Notes under the pieces: generated by a model | The model's database searches: none | What the model was told of the DNA's origin: nothing | What the model saw: the letters and a program-made list of their open reading frames with translations, nothing else | Program-made: the position numbers and the translations under genes | In this document: piece after piece, positions 9,801 to 18,433 of the stretch | Layout of the letters: each line of letters begins with the position of its first letter | How positions within the stretch are numbered: the stretch's first letter is position 1 | DNA from: Lentisphaerae bacterium GWF2_44_16 | GTDB taxonomy: Bacteria; Verrucomicrobiota; Lentisphaeria; Victivallales; GWF2-45-14 | Direction: 5' to 3' | NCBI GenBank assembly: GCA_001803225.1 | Contig: MHBF01000126.1 | Location: 6,986 to 60,741 of the forward strand | Length of the DNA stretch: 53,756 bases

Positions 9801-10697
9801 TCTGTCCGTTATGCCTTTTGTAAGCTCCTTTACTTTTTCTTTCATTTCCGGTGTGGTCGCTTCCAGTCTGGGCTTGCATAGTTTCCAGTACCATTTGGAG
9901 AGATAATTCCAGTCCTGAATAGTGCTTACGAGAAGCCTCTGCACGACAGTCCAGTATGGAGGCATATTAGGCTCCTCGAAAAAGCGGGGAACATTTTCGA
10001 CAGTCCACTTGTAGGATATTCTGCCATCTTTTTTCTCTGAAACGAATTTTACCTTATCCTTGACTTCATCTCTCAGTTTCATATTTACGAGAGGCAGTTT
10101 ATCGGGACCCTCTATTTCGAGAACACTTTTTATGATGGGGCTCGCGCCTTGAAATACCGAATATTCGCTCCATGTATCGGGTACTCTGGTTTTGAATAAA
10201 GTTTCTTTGGTCACCGTATGAAGAGTATCGCCTATTTCAATTCCCGGCACTGAGACTTCCAGTAATTTGCTGTTGGGGTCATAGATGTTGCTGCTCATCT
10301 GATTGCGATCTGTCATTTCACGGGAATTTTTGTTCAGGTCTATTTCAACACAGCGTCCGTCCGGCTTGATTATCTCAACAAGTTCGATTTTTACTTTTGA
10401 ATACTGGGCGGTGTATGATTGAGAAAATATTCTTTTTTCACGTTTTCCTTTTTCTGTGAGGACTTTTTCATAGGTGTCATATAATGTCTCAGATGTGCCA
10501 TCCTGCTGGTAAACGATTTTCTGATAGTCGTCTGTGACTATTGTATCCGCGTCGGGAAATTGCGCGTGGGCGATCTGTTGAGAATGACGCACTGCCTCCG
10601 CTTTGGATATTATTCCCTGCGCGAAAAGGGCCTGTATGGAAAGTAAAAAGGATAAAGCGAAGGCTGGAAAAGAGAAAAAATTCTTATAGTAAAACAT
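6894..10697 (-). CDS. Giant secreted DUF3857/transglutaminase-like protein with two tandem modules
   Basis: 1267 residues. The chosen ATG has AAAGGA 8 bases upstream; an upstream in-frame TTG is less likely. Signal peptide MFYYKNFFSFPAFALSFLLS. The protein is two similar halves, each a DUF3857-like beta domain followed by a transglutaminase/protease-like papain fold. In the first half the expected triad is visible: Cys344 in RYGVCRDKA, His in YFNHAITC, Asp in YMLMDSTDE. In the second half the matching segment is RYGNNQDIA, with Asn952 in place of Cys, and the His is replaced in FVFDTVLL, so this module should be catalytically dead. Family members occur in the periplasm or envelope and the substrate is generally unknown. 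It precedes the PocR/AraC gene. Confidence 0.85.
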   Translation of the reverse strand: MFYYKNFFSFPAFALSFLLSIQALFAQGIISKAEAVRHSQQIAHAQFPDADTIVTDDYQKIVYQQDGTSETLYDTYEKVLTEKGKREKRIFSQSYTAQYSKVKIELVEIIKPDGRCVEIDLNKNSREMTDRNQMSSNIYDPNSKLLEVSVPGIEIGDTLHTVTKETLFKTRVPDTWSEYSVFQGASPIIKSVLEIEGPDKLPLVNMKLRDEVKDKVKFVSEKKDGRISYKWTVENVPRFFEEPNMPPYWTVVQRLLVSTIQDWNYLSKWYWKLCKPRLEATTPEMKEKVKELTKGITDRQKKIEAIFRFVAQKIRYMGITTEDVAPGYEPHDVKITFENRYGVCRDKAALLAAMLRLSGFTAYPVLISVGPKKDAEVPNPYFNHAITCVENDDDTYMLMDSTDENATELFPADLCDKSYLVAKPEGDVLRTSPIIPAEKNLMIIETKGKIGQDDKLSAETTLNFEGMNDSIYRGFFSKMKQEERRLFFEGKLKDIISGAKLADIKFTPDDMMDISKPLSIKFSYTADNFLVRGDSELMLSPPWLGFSFGLVNFLIGKTGLEKRNYPFLTYVACGVRESFELNTEYPSLKALSLPKFTNINSDEILWKEELKQYNKSIKGQSEFLIKVVEFNPEQYLSLKKALREIENDKKRMAIFDNPRQKADYSAKDTDAVLIDENIEITVLDQNTWNSRRSVKKQILTFSGKKKNSEIKINYNPVWENVHISKAIVTDAKGNKKQLDSKELNIMDAAWVASAPRYPPGKTLVASLPGVDIGSIVEYTIERSFKDKPFFSIIEYFRYSEPVVSKKVRLLIPEKLEASFYIPPGMKSNSNKEKKDGNTIYTWTASEQKAVKMEDDMPPWWSFNPSVFVSTGKVITFAELTNKLLKRASADQKKTAETAHEITKDISDEKQKIINIRNYIAENIREAGPDINELPMSCISPADKTLADRYGNNQDIAVLFYSMLRETGFRPEFVIASNYPNLKPVFSNLTNYLQPFVFDTVLLRVKTKEGFIYLNDSNQYSKAGATYHSGKPALVLDSGKIEEITPLPGMENKTELTFDIKLDSHGNAEIKETHLYCGVKYGEFHKRFAEMLPEKLKRYYQEALAEISQSAKPLGNLVTDFNSYPGIEQICASVPDFAVRENNFMYLKLPGDILGNIIKVSVENRHLPYYKNRTVNRVLNYNISLPENIRDVKICPSSFEWTAPSGSGYIKLDSKIGLDDKQGKILGISCEIKLSPMYLNQDEYKELLEINRKLSHPEMQVILLEENK

Positions 10698-10780
10698 TAT
10701 GATTTGTCCTTTCAAGGTTTATCCTTTTAAGATATCATCTGTTTTATACTTTTTAAAGGAGAAGAGCAAAGGCGGAATAT

Positions 10781-11542
10781 TTATGTTTTCTTTTTCTTTT
10801 TTCTGAAGTCGCGGGGGGAAACGCCTGTTTCCATTTTGAAGCTTCTTGAGAATGTGTGCAGGTCTGGGAAATTGAGCGTATCGGATATCTGGCTTATGTT
10901 CATATCCGAGAATTTCAGCATGTCTGCCGCCTTGCGGATCCTGAGTTGCCTGACATATTCCATTGGCGTATGTCCGGTTTCCGCTCTGAATATCCTTGTG
11001 AAGTGGGTTACGGACATTTTGATGTGCTTTGCAACGTCATGTGGCGATATTTTTTCCAGGATTTTATTTTTGATATATACAATGGCGCTTTCAATTCTAT
11101 GATCAGTTGCTTTTCCGGATGGCACGGGGACAGGGCCCTGTTCCTTCGCGATATTCAGAAGAAGCAGGTTTATGTAAGAAGCCATTATCTGCACGTCGGG
11201 TTCATTCTTTTCAGGGATATAATTCAGAATTTTCTCTATTATTCCTCCATAGAGTCCCAGATGAAGCACTGAAGGTTTTATATTCAGGAAAAGAGGATTT
11301 TCAGAATCAAATTTTATTGCATAGCATATATAGGGGCCCTGGGCCTTTATTTTGTGGGTAACATAAGGCGGGATAAGGATAATTTTTTTCTCATTTCTGA
11401 TGTTTATTGTTTTATCCTCAAGCAGAAGTCCCACACTTTGAGAATCTTCATAGTAGTCAAACTGCCAGAAAGGATGCGAATGCCAGGGCGTATCGAAATC
11501 CCCTTCCGGCATCGGCGTTCTGTAATGAATTAATATCTTCAT
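10781..11542 (-). CDS. AraC-family regulator with N-terminal cupin domain
   Basis: 253 residues. The first 130 residues fit a sugar-sensing cupin (TPWHSHPFWQFDYYEDS, ILIPPYVTHKIKAQGPY). Residues about 165-250 are the AraC DNA-binding domain, with SPHDVAKHIKMSVTHFTRIF, then ISQISDTLNFPDLHTFSRSF and GVSPRDFRKKKKK at the end. Divergent from the dehydrogenase gene at 11678, so the shared intergenic region is its likely control target. A consensus-like promoter for it lies at 11603-11631. The effector is unknown; a sugar or sugar acid is a family-based guess. Confidence 0.88.
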   Translation of the reverse strand: MKILIHYRTPMPEGDFDTPWHSHPFWQFDYYEDSQSVGLLLEDKTINIRNEKKIILIPPYVTHKIKAQGPYICYAIKFDSENPLFLNIKPSVLHLGLYGGIIEKILNYIPEKNEPDVQIMASYINLLLLNIAKEQGPVPVPSGKATDHRIESAIVYIKNKILEKISPHDVAKHIKMSVTHFTRIFRAETGHTPMEYVRQLRIRKAADMLKFSDMNISQISDTLNFPDLHTFSRSFKMETGVSPRDFRKKKKKT

Positions 11543-11602
11543 GGCGTTTTTTGTTAAAAAATGGTTTTTTATGCTAAATACAAAAAGAATTTGAACTGAT
11601 AT

Positions 11603-11631
11603 AATATACGCGTAACAGTTTTATATGTCAA
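11603..11631 (-). promoter_or_regulatory. Promoter of the cupin/AraC regulator gene
   Basis: On the minus strand TTGACA (11631-11626), a 17-base spacer and TATATT (11608-11603), placed about 60 bases before the regulator's ATG. On the plus strand the dehydrogenase has TATAAT at 11646-11651 but no good -35 box. That is what an activator-dependent promoter would look like if the divergent AraC protein switches it on (inference). Confidence 0.55.
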
Positions 11632-11677
11632 CTTTGTAAAAGTATTATAATCATAAATTGAAAGGCGGGATGACTGA

Positions 11678-12727
11678 ATGAAAAGACTTGTCGCTCTAAT
11701 CAAGGGAACCGGCGAAGTTGTGACCAGGGAAGAAAAAGTACCTGAACTGAAGATGAATGAAGTTCTGATAAAGGTACATGCTTCATTGATAAGCCCGGGA
11801 ACGGAAATAGGAACGGTGAAAAATTTCAGGGCAAACCCTGATCCGAAAAAAGAGGCATTTGCTTTCGGTTATGCCAATTCAGGTGAAATAGTCAAAGTAA
11901 ACGGCAACTGCAAAGGACTGAAGCCGGGAATGCGTGTCGCCGCGATGGGCGGAGGCGCGGCGCTGCACGCCAGCTATGCCTGCGTGCCTGTAAACCTTGT
12001 GGTGCCTATACCGGAAAATGTTACTTACGCACAGGCTTCATATGCGTGTTTGGGGGCGACGTCATTGCAGGCTGTCCGGAGGACGATTCCTCAACTCGGA
12101 GAATACGGCATAATTTTAGGTCTCGGCATTGTAGGCAATCTGGCGGCACAACTTTCCATGCTCAGCGGCTCAAGAGTTATCGGTTGGGAGGGCATTCCAT
12201 CCCGCATTAAAACAGCCCGCAAATGCGGCATTGAAAACATAGCTGATTTCAAGAAAGTGGACACGGTGGAGGCTTCAAAAGCTTTTGCGGCCCCCTATGG
12301 AGCGGACTTTGCCATAATGGCTTTCGGCGGAGAAGCAACCGAGGCTTTCAACTCCGTTCTCAAGTGTATGAAAGTTTCGGCGGATGGTCATCAGATGGGC
12401 AGGATTATTCTTGTGGGCGGATGTAAAATATCCGTCGGCGGAGGCGCGGCTTCCGGTAATGTGGATATAAGAGCTTCTTCAAGGACTGGCGCGGGCTATC
12501 ACGACTCGGCCTATGAATACGGCAAGGATTATCCGGACGCGTTTGTGCAGTTCACCACTCAGCGCAATCTGAGGGAAATAGTAAAGCTCATTTCGGAAAA
12601 GCGTCTTAAAGTTGATCCCATGACTACCCATGCCATGCCGTTGGAAAAAGCCAACGTTGCTGCTGATTTGCTGGTCGAGCATCCAGATAAGGCCTTGGGC
12701 ATAATATTTGAAATGAAGCACAGGTAA
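11678..12727 (+). CDS. Zinc-independent-looking medium-chain dehydrogenase/reductase
   Basis: 349 residues with the MDR two-domain plan: a GroES-like N-terminal domain (EVLIKVHASLISPGTEIGTV) and a Rossmann domain with GIILGLGIVGNLAAQLS near residue 145. The catalytic-zinc cysteine of classical alcohol dehydrogenases is replaced by the SPGTE segment, and the structural-zinc cysteine cluster is absent. This is seen in the SPGTE/SAGTE subgroup often annotated as zinc-binding dehydrogenase or bi-domain oxidoreductase. It is a cytoplasmic NAD(P)-dependent enzyme with an unknown substrate. It starts 135 bases from a divergent AraC regulator and is followed after 12 bases by the peptidase-acetyltransferase fusion, so an operon of two is likely. 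Confidence 0.82.
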   Translation: MKRLVALIKGTGEVVTREEKVPELKMNEVLIKVHASLISPGTEIGTVKNFRANPDPKKEAFAFGYANSGEIVKVNGNCKGLKPGMRVAAMGGGAALHASYACVPVNLVVPIPENVTYAQASYACLGATSLQAVRRTIPQLGEYGIILGLGIVGNLAAQLSMLSGSRVIGWEGIPSRIKTARKCGIENIADFKKVDTVEASKAFAAPYGADFAIMAFGGEATEAFNSVLKCMKVSADGHQMGRIILVGGCKISVGGGAASGNVDIRASSRTGAGYHDSAYEYGKDYPDAFVQFTTQRNLREIVKLISEKRLKVDPMTTHAMPLEKANVAADLLVEHPDKALGIIFEMKHR

Positions 12728-12739
12728 GAAAGAAAATTC

Positions 12740-14401
12740 ATGAAAATTAAAAAGAGACTTGAGGATTTGTGCGCCCTGGGGCCCCGTGCCCCGGGAAGCT
12801 GGGAGGAGCTGAAAGCCGCTGAATATATCAGGGACACTTTCATTGAATCGGGCATTGATGCCCGGATAGAGCCGTTTGAAAGCCCGTCGCATCTTGCGTT
12901 GCAGTCAACACTGAAAGAACTGGAAAGCGGCAAAGTTTTTGTCTCTCAGCCCGTTCAGTTTTCACCCGCCGGAAAAGTCGAGGGCAAACTTGTATATCTC
13001 GGCACGTGCGATAATCCTCTCTGTAATAATATTGATTTGGAGAAAAAAATAGGCATTCTCCTTCCTGATGGCGGAGGTATCCAGGAGAGAATTAATTTCA
13101 TTCTGGATTTGGAAAAAAGAGGACTTGCCGGATTGATTGTAATATGTTCAACTATGGATTTCATAAACGGTAAGATTATCCGTTATCCTGAAATCAAACG
13201 TCTTCCTTCTGTCGCGGTTTCATGGCGAACAGCTTCTGAGTTGATGGCCCGGGAGGGAAAGATTGTCACTATGGAAGTGGAACATGATAAGCGTATGCGC
13301 AATGAGTCCCAGAATGTCGTTGTCAAAGTGCCTGGCGAGAGCAAATACTGGCTTACTGTTTCGGCGCATTATGATACGGCGGCATTCTGTCCGGGCGCGT
13401 CCGATGACGGCGGCGGCACTGCTGTCGTTATGGAGCTGGCTGAAACATTTGCGGGGAAAAAGCTTCCAGCCACTGTTTATTTTGTTTTTAACGGGAGTGA
13501 AGAGTATGGCGGTCTGGATATGGTCGGCGCTGGAAGCAAGGCTTTTTACAGAAAACATGCCCATGAAGTTGAGAATTGTATCGCGCATATAGATATCGAT
13601 GATATAGGAAACCTGCTTGGCAGTTTTAATGTTTATACGGCAGGGCCCAGGCTGTTCATGGATGCGTGGAAGGAAATCCCGTCCCCTTTTAAATATAAGA
13701 TCTGCGAAAAAACTCTGCCCTCATGCGATCATGGCGCTGCAATCATGTTCGGAATACCCTATGTGTGGCTTTCCGACCACTACGAGAAACGTCCTCAGTT
13801 CCACACCCCTGAAGATAAAATAGAATACGTTAATGTGCGGAAACTCGATGAGTATTTTGTTTACATAAAAGAACTCATTCTGAAATTTGCGTCCGCAAAA
13901 CCTTTTTATCCTTATACAAAGGATGGCGATAGACTGATACGTCCTGCGTATCACAGTGACATCCCTGATATCCTTGAGATTACAAAACAGGCATTCGGGC
14001 CTGTCAGCACCGACAGAATGCGTCAGGATTTCTTCAAGGAAAAACTCGGCGGCAAGGAATGGCATGAATATAAAAATGGGGAAGTCGAAGCTTCTCTGAA
14101 AGCAAATATCTACAAGGCCGTTGTATGTGAAATAAATGGAAAAGTCACAGGTTACGCCACGGTTTTCTATGACACTGAACGCGGAATTGCCAACATAGGA
14201 AACAATGCCGTTTATCCTGAATATCAGGGCAGGGGAATAGGCAAGGCAATGCAGGCGGAAATAAAAAGAAGAATGCTTGAAGAGGGCTATTCAAAATTTA
14301 CAGTAAGCACTTTGTCAAATGATATAGCCGCGCAGAAAATATATGAAAAGCTCGGTTATGAAAAATTTATTGAGGGCTTTCATTACCTCAAGGGACTCTG
14401 A
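12740..14401 (+). CDS. M28-type metallopeptidase fused to a GNAT acetyltransferase
   Basis: 553 residues without a signal peptide. Residues 1-385 are an M28 (aminopeptidase Y/S-like) domain with an inserted PA-like segment. Candidate zinc ligands and base are His210 (SAHYDT), Asp222 (SDDGGG), Glu254/255 (GSEEYGG), the HIDIDDIG aspartates, and the last histidine in SDHYEKRPQFH. Residues about 395-553 form a complete GNAT N-acetyltransferase: IRPAYHSDIPDILEITKQAF, then the acetyl-CoA loop YQGRGIGKAMQ and IYEKLGYEKF. A cytoplasmic enzyme that both trims an N-terminal residue or N-acyl group and acetylates a related amine is an inference. The gene ends 7 bases before the convergent dnaE stop. Confidence 0.85.
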   Translation: MKIKKRLEDLCALGPRAPGSWEELKAAEYIRDTFIESGIDARIEPFESPSHLALQSTLKELESGKVFVSQPVQFSPAGKVEGKLVYLGTCDNPLCNNIDLEKKIGILLPDGGGIQERINFILDLEKRGLAGLIVICSTMDFINGKIIRYPEIKRLPSVAVSWRTASELMAREGKIVTMEVEHDKRMRNESQNVVVKVPGESKYWLTVSAHYDTAAFCPGASDDGGGTAVVMELAETFAGKKLPATVYFVFNGSEEYGGLDMVGAGSKAFYRKHAHEVENCIAHIDIDDIGNLLGSFNVYTAGPRLFMDAWKEIPSPFKYKICEKTLPSCDHGAAIMFGIPYVWLSDHYEKRPQFHTPEDKIEYVNVRKLDEYFVYIKELILKFASAKPFYPYTKDGDRLIRPAYHSDIPDILEITKQAFGPVSTDRMRQDFFKEKLGGKEWHEYKNGEVEASLKANIYKAVVCEINGKVTGYATVFYDTERGIANIGNNAVYPEYQGRGIGKAMQAEIKRRMLEEGYSKFTVSTLSNDIAAQKIYEKLGYEKFIEGFHYLKGL

Positions 14402-14408
14402 TAAGTCT

Positions 14409-17400
14409 CTACTGTGATGGCGCTTCCTGCCCATTTTTGCCGTTGGCGCCATTGCGGTAGAACCTGTTTTTCTGTATTGGAACGGCTTTGTCGGCTTTAA
14501 GTTTGTAACGGCGTTCTCCCAGAACCTCCTGGATTTTATGGAGAAGCGTTTCATCCACAGAAACCTTTGTTTTATCGGAGCTTTCCAGGTAGGCTATATC
14601 GCCGTTGGCGCATTTCACACAGAATATGACCCTGCTTTCTCCCGGGTGTTTTCCGCAGAGTTCCTTTATATCCTCAAGATCTTTGTGCTTTGTGCTTACT
14701 TCAAATACGTGCAGGTGCAATTCCCTGGTGTATTTTTTGGATACGGCGGACATAGGGACTATCTTTTCGGCAATCAGTTTTTTCACTTCGTTCTCGTCCC
14801 TCTGATTGACAAACGCTTCCACAAATATAGGCTTCTCATCTTCAAGCAGGTCCTTTACGAAAATAGTAGAGTCGTTTTCCCTTAAATCCTCATCCAGTTC
14901 TTTCTCAAAAAGCTTATTGTAAACCATGCATTCCATAGAGCCTTCAAGGTCTTCAAGCTGAACTATCGCATATGGTTTGTCATCTTTTTTGCTTCTTCTT
15001 TTCTGAACGCTTTTTATAATGCCGCCGATTTTTATTCCGGTATCGTGCTCCAATGTTTTGGCTTTCAGGAGGTTTACAGTAGAAAATGTTTTTATGAGCT
15101 CCGCGTATTTTGCGAGAGGATGCCCTGTTACATAGAAGCCGAGAAGGGCTTTTTCATCCTTCAGCATTTCGTTTTCATCAAATTCAGGTATGTCAGGCAG
15201 TGGAATGGCAAATGTGTCTTCGCGCTCCGCTTCAGGAAGCATATCGAAGAGGGAACCCTGACCGCTTTCCTTGTCTTTTATTGTTGATTGGGCCATGGAC
15301 AGGACAGCCCCTGTTATTTCTATGAGCTGAGAGCGTTTTACCTTGAAGGTATCGAATGCTCCAGAACGTATCAGATGCTCCAGCATCCTTGTATTTACGG
15401 AGGAGCCGGCCCTTTCACAGAAATCCAGCATCGATTTGAATGGGCCCTCTTTTTCGCGAGAGGAAATTATCGCGTTTGCGGCATTGCTTCCGACACCTTT
15501 TATGGCACCGAGCCCGAACCTTATGGACGAACCGTTGACGGTGAAATTTATATCGCTGCTGTTCACATCGGGAGGGAGTATGGATATTTCCATCTCACGG
15601 CATTCGTTTATGAAGAAGGCTATTTTTTCGGCGTTGTCTATTTCACTTGCGAGGACAGCTGTCATGAATTCAACGGGATAATTAGCCTTGAGATATGCTG
15701 TTCTGTATGCGAGAAAGGCGTATGCCGCGCTGTGAGATTTATTAAAGCCATAACCCGCGAATTTGGCAATTTTCTCCCATATTATATTTGCCGTTTTTTC
15801 CGATATTTTTGTAAAGGGCGGTGCATCTTTCAGAAATTTTGCCTTGAGCAGTTCGATATCCTTTACTTTCTTTTTGCTTATGGCGGCGCGGAGGGTATCC
15901 GCCTGACCGGGCGTGAAACCGGCCAGCGCCTGTACTATCTGCATCACCTGTTCCTGATAGAGCATTATCCCGTACGTCTCTTTCAGTATGGGTTCCATTG
16001 CGGGATGCTCGTACTCAAAGGTGGACTGGCCCATTTTTCTGGACACGAAATCGGGTATAAACTCCATTGGCCCGGGGCGGTAAATTGCTATCAGTGCTAT
16101 TATGTGTTCAATGGTTTCCACTCCGAACTGCCTGCACAGGTTCTGCATGCCGTCAGACTCCAGCTGGAACACAGCCACGGTGTCGCCTCTGTTCAATAGA
16201 TTGAAAGTAGGCTGATCATCGAGTGGCAGATTGTCGATTATTATTTCCTGTCCCCTGAATTTTTTGATATTATCTATAGCGTCCTGAATGATAGTGAGGG
16301 TTTTAAGGCCGAGGAAGTCCATTTTCAGAAGCCCGAGGTTTTCGCATGGTTTGGCGCTGTACTGGGTGATTATTTCGCCGGCAGAACCTTTTGCGAGGGG
16401 AACCAGCCCGTTAAGCTTTTGGTCACCTATTATAACCCCCGCCGCATGGATTGTCATATTGCGGTTGAGCCCTTCCAGAGCTTCGGCATAGTCAAAAATT
16501 TCTTTTACCCATGCTTCCTTATTTATCAGTTCTCTCATTTCACTGGACGCTTCTATCGCCTTTTTCAGCGTCATCTTAGGGTCATTGGGAATAAGTTTCG
16601 TTATGAGGTCGCTTTCCGCGATGCTGTGTCCCGTGACTCTGGCAATGTCCTTTATGACGGCCTTTGCCTTGAGTGTTCCGTAAGTGCCTATCTGGGCTAC
16701 ATTTTCCGCGCCGTATTTTTTCCTTACATATTCGATGACTTCAGTTCTGCGGCGTTCACAGAAGTCTATATCAAAGTCGGGCGGGCTTATACGTTCAGGA
16801 TTCAGAAATCTTTCAAAAAGCAGTTTGTAGCGCAACGGGTCAACGTCGGTAATGCGCGTAAGATAAGCCACTATGCTGCCTGCGCCGCTTCCGCGTCCGG
16901 GGCCGACGGGAATGCCGCTCTGTTTGGCGTAGCGGAGAAAGTCCCACACAACGAGGAAATAACTGGTGTAATGCGAATTATCAATGATATTCAGCTCATA
17001 ATCCATGCGTTCAAGTGTTTTTTTCTTTTCCGCGTCCAAGCCAGCGTCAAGAGGCTCGAAGCCGTAGCGTTCCCTTATTCCCTGAAGGCATATATCGCGC
17101 AGGTATTTCTTCCGGTCGGTGTTTCCTTCTATCTGATATACGGGATAGTGGTTTGCGGCGGGGGCGAAGGTAAAAACAACATTACATTTTTCAGCCACTT
17201 CCAGAGTGTTTTTCACTGCTTCCGGGACTTCCTTGAAAAGCTCTCTCATTTCGACGCCGTTCTTGAAATAGAACTGGTCGCTGGAAAACTTGAAATGCTT
17301 AGGGTCGTTTATTGTTGAACGGGTCTGAATGCAGAGCATCAGTTCATGGGCTTTAGCGTGTTCTTCTTTCAGGTAATGCACATCATTTGTAGCGACAAGA

Positions 17401-18005
17401 GGCACATCGAATTCTTTTGAAAGGAGTATGAGTTCCCTGTTGATTTTTTTTTGCTCTTCAAGCCCGTGGTCCATTATTTCCAGATAGAAATTTTCCTTTC
17501 CCATCATGTCGAGGTATTCGCGGAGTATCCTTTTTGCGTCCTTTATTTTTCCGTCGAGTATTGCGGATGGGATTTCACCTTTGATGCAGGCGCTGAGCGC
17601 GATGAGGCCGTCGTGGTGTTTTGCGAGGATTTCCCTGTCAATCCTGGGCTTGTAATACATGCCGTTGAGGTTTGCCTCTGCAATGAGTTTGCAGAGATTT
17701 TTATATCCTGCCTCGTTTTTTGCCAGCAGTACGACATGGAAGCCTCTTATGTTCGGATTGTTCGGGTCCCTGTCAAAGCGCGTTGTTGGTGAAATATATG
17801 CTTCGCAGCCGATGATCGGTTTTATTTTCGCGGCATTCATCTGCTGGTAGAAGTCTATGAGTCCGCCCATGAAGCCGTGATCTGTCATGGCGACAGCCCT
17901 CATCTTATAAGCTTCCGCCATTTTTACTATGCCTGAAACAGAACATGCCCCGTCCAGCAGGCTGTAATCGCTGTGCAGGTGCAGGTGCACAAATTCAGAA
18001 GGCAT
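14409..18005 (-). CDS. dnaE: DNA polymerase III alpha subunit
   Basis: 1198 residues, the normal size for replicative DnaE. It contains the N-terminal PHP domain (HLHLHSDYSLLDGA, then ALSACIKGEIPSA) and the palm with the catalytic acidic motif PPDFDIDFCERRR near residue 400. The finger and thumb region includes KSHSAAYAFLAYRTAYLK, followed by a tandem helix-hairpin-helix region and a C-terminal OB fold (IKIGGIIKSVQKRRSKKDDKPY). The ATG at 18005 is chosen because AGGAGG lies 6 bases upstream; an upstream TTG would add seven residues without a ribosome binding site. It is the core polymerase of chromosome replication. It appears as a single gene, convergent with the M28-GNAT gene. Confidence 0.97.
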   Translation of the reverse strand: MPSEFVHLHLHSDYSLLDGACSVSGIVKMAEAYKMRAVAMTDHGFMGGLIDFYQQMNAAKIKPIIGCEAYISPTTRFDRDPNNPNIRGFHVVLLAKNEAGYKNLCKLIAEANLNGMYYKPRIDREILAKHHDGLIALSACIKGEIPSAILDGKIKDAKRILREYLDMMGKENFYLEIMDHGLEEQKKINRELILLSKEFDVPLVATNDVHYLKEEHAKAHELMLCIQTRSTINDPKHFKFSSDQFYFKNGVEMRELFKEVPEAVKNTLEVAEKCNVVFTFAPAANHYPVYQIEGNTDRKKYLRDICLQGIRERYGFEPLDAGLDAEKKKTLERMDYELNIIDNSHYTSYFLVVWDFLRYAKQSGIPVGPGRGSGAGSIVAYLTRITDVDPLRYKLLFERFLNPERISPPDFDIDFCERRRTEVIEYVRKKYGAENVAQIGTYGTLKAKAVIKDIARVTGHSIAESDLITKLIPNDPKMTLKKAIEASSEMRELINKEAWVKEIFDYAEALEGLNRNMTIHAAGVIIGDQKLNGLVPLAKGSAGEIITQYSAKPCENLGLLKMDFLGLKTLTIIQDAIDNIKKFRGQEIIIDNLPLDDQPTFNLLNRGDTVAVFQLESDGMQNLCRQFGVETIEHIIALIAIYRPGPMEFIPDFVSRKMGQSTFEYEHPAMEPILKETYGIMLYQEQVMQIVQALAGFTPGQADTLRAAISKKKVKDIELLKAKFLKDAPPFTKISEKTANIIWEKIAKFAGYGFNKSHSAAYAFLAYRTAYLKANYPVEFMTAVLASEIDNAEKIAFFINECREMEISILPPDVNSSDINFTVNGSSIRFGLGAIKGVGSNAANAIISSREKEGPFKSMLDFCERAGSSVNTRMLEHLIRSGAFDTFKVKRSQLIEITGAVLSMAQSTIKDKESGQGSLFDMLPEAEREDTFAIPLPDIPEFDENEMLKDEKALLGFYVTGHPLAKYAELIKTFSTVNLLKAKTLEHDTGIKIGGIIKSVQKRRSKKDDKPYAIVQLEDLEGSMECMVYNKLFEKELDEDLRENDSTIFVKDLLEDEKPIFVEAFVNQRDENEVKKLIAEKIVPMSAVSKKYTRELHLHVFEVSTKHKDLEDIKELCGKHPGESRVIFCVKCANGDIAYLESSDKTKVSVDETLLHKIQEVLGERRYKLKADKAVPIQKNRFYRNGANGKNGQEAPSQ

Positions 18006-18276
18006 TTTGTCCTCCTGAAGATACAAGTTGAATTCCCCCTATATACATTCGCAATCTCCGGGTTTTCAGTGATTTTTTCTCCGTTCAATACAAAACAGCA
18101 ATGTCAAAAAGAGTTCACCAAGTATTCACTTGTTTACTGGAATATTCAAACCCCGAAGCCTCTTTTTTGAATAAAAATTTTCAAAAACTTGATCCCCAAT
18201 ATTAATCCAAATGCATATTTGCCCCAGCTGCTTTTTTTCCGGTTGAGTCTGAATTAAAAAAATGATTATTGTCTTG

Positions 18277-18292
18277 GATGATATTTATCATC
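18277..18292. promoter_or_regulatory. Perfect inverted repeat upstream of the carbohydrate cassette
   Basis: GATGATA, two T, TATCATC: 7-bp arms with a 2-base centre, about 80 bases before the predicted transcription start at ~18377. It could be an extra regulator site. The rest of the 18006-18433 gap holds only dnaE upstream sequence and T-rich stretches. Confidence 0.3.
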
Positions 18293-18341
18293 TGCCTGAC
18301 CTTACCATTAAGCTTTTTTTTTGATTTTTTCCCCAGACCTC

Positions 18342-18389
18342 TTGACTTTTATCTTTTTCTGTGAGATAATATCATACAATCGATTGTAT
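18342..18389 (+). promoter_or_regulatory. Promoter with LacI-type operator over the start site
   Basis: TTGACT (18342-18347), a 17-base spacer and GATAAT (18365-18370). Four bases downstream lies the perfect 16-bp palindrome ATACAATCGATTGTAT (18374-18389), with a central CG typical of LacI-family operators, covering the expected transcription start. The LacI-family gene closing this cassette (25095-26132) is the natural candidate to bind it. The sequence differs from the 4268 operator, which suggests two repressors with different specificities. Confidence 0.75.
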
Positions 18390-18433
18390 AAAGTGTTCTG
18401 TTCTCTGAAAACCAAAAGTAGAGGAATGAAAAA

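Noticed and set aside
15288..17318. Long plus-strand open frames (about 300 codons each) inside dnaE
   Set aside because: They lie antisense to a clear DnaE and have no binding site or recognisable domain; their composition is that of a shadow frame.
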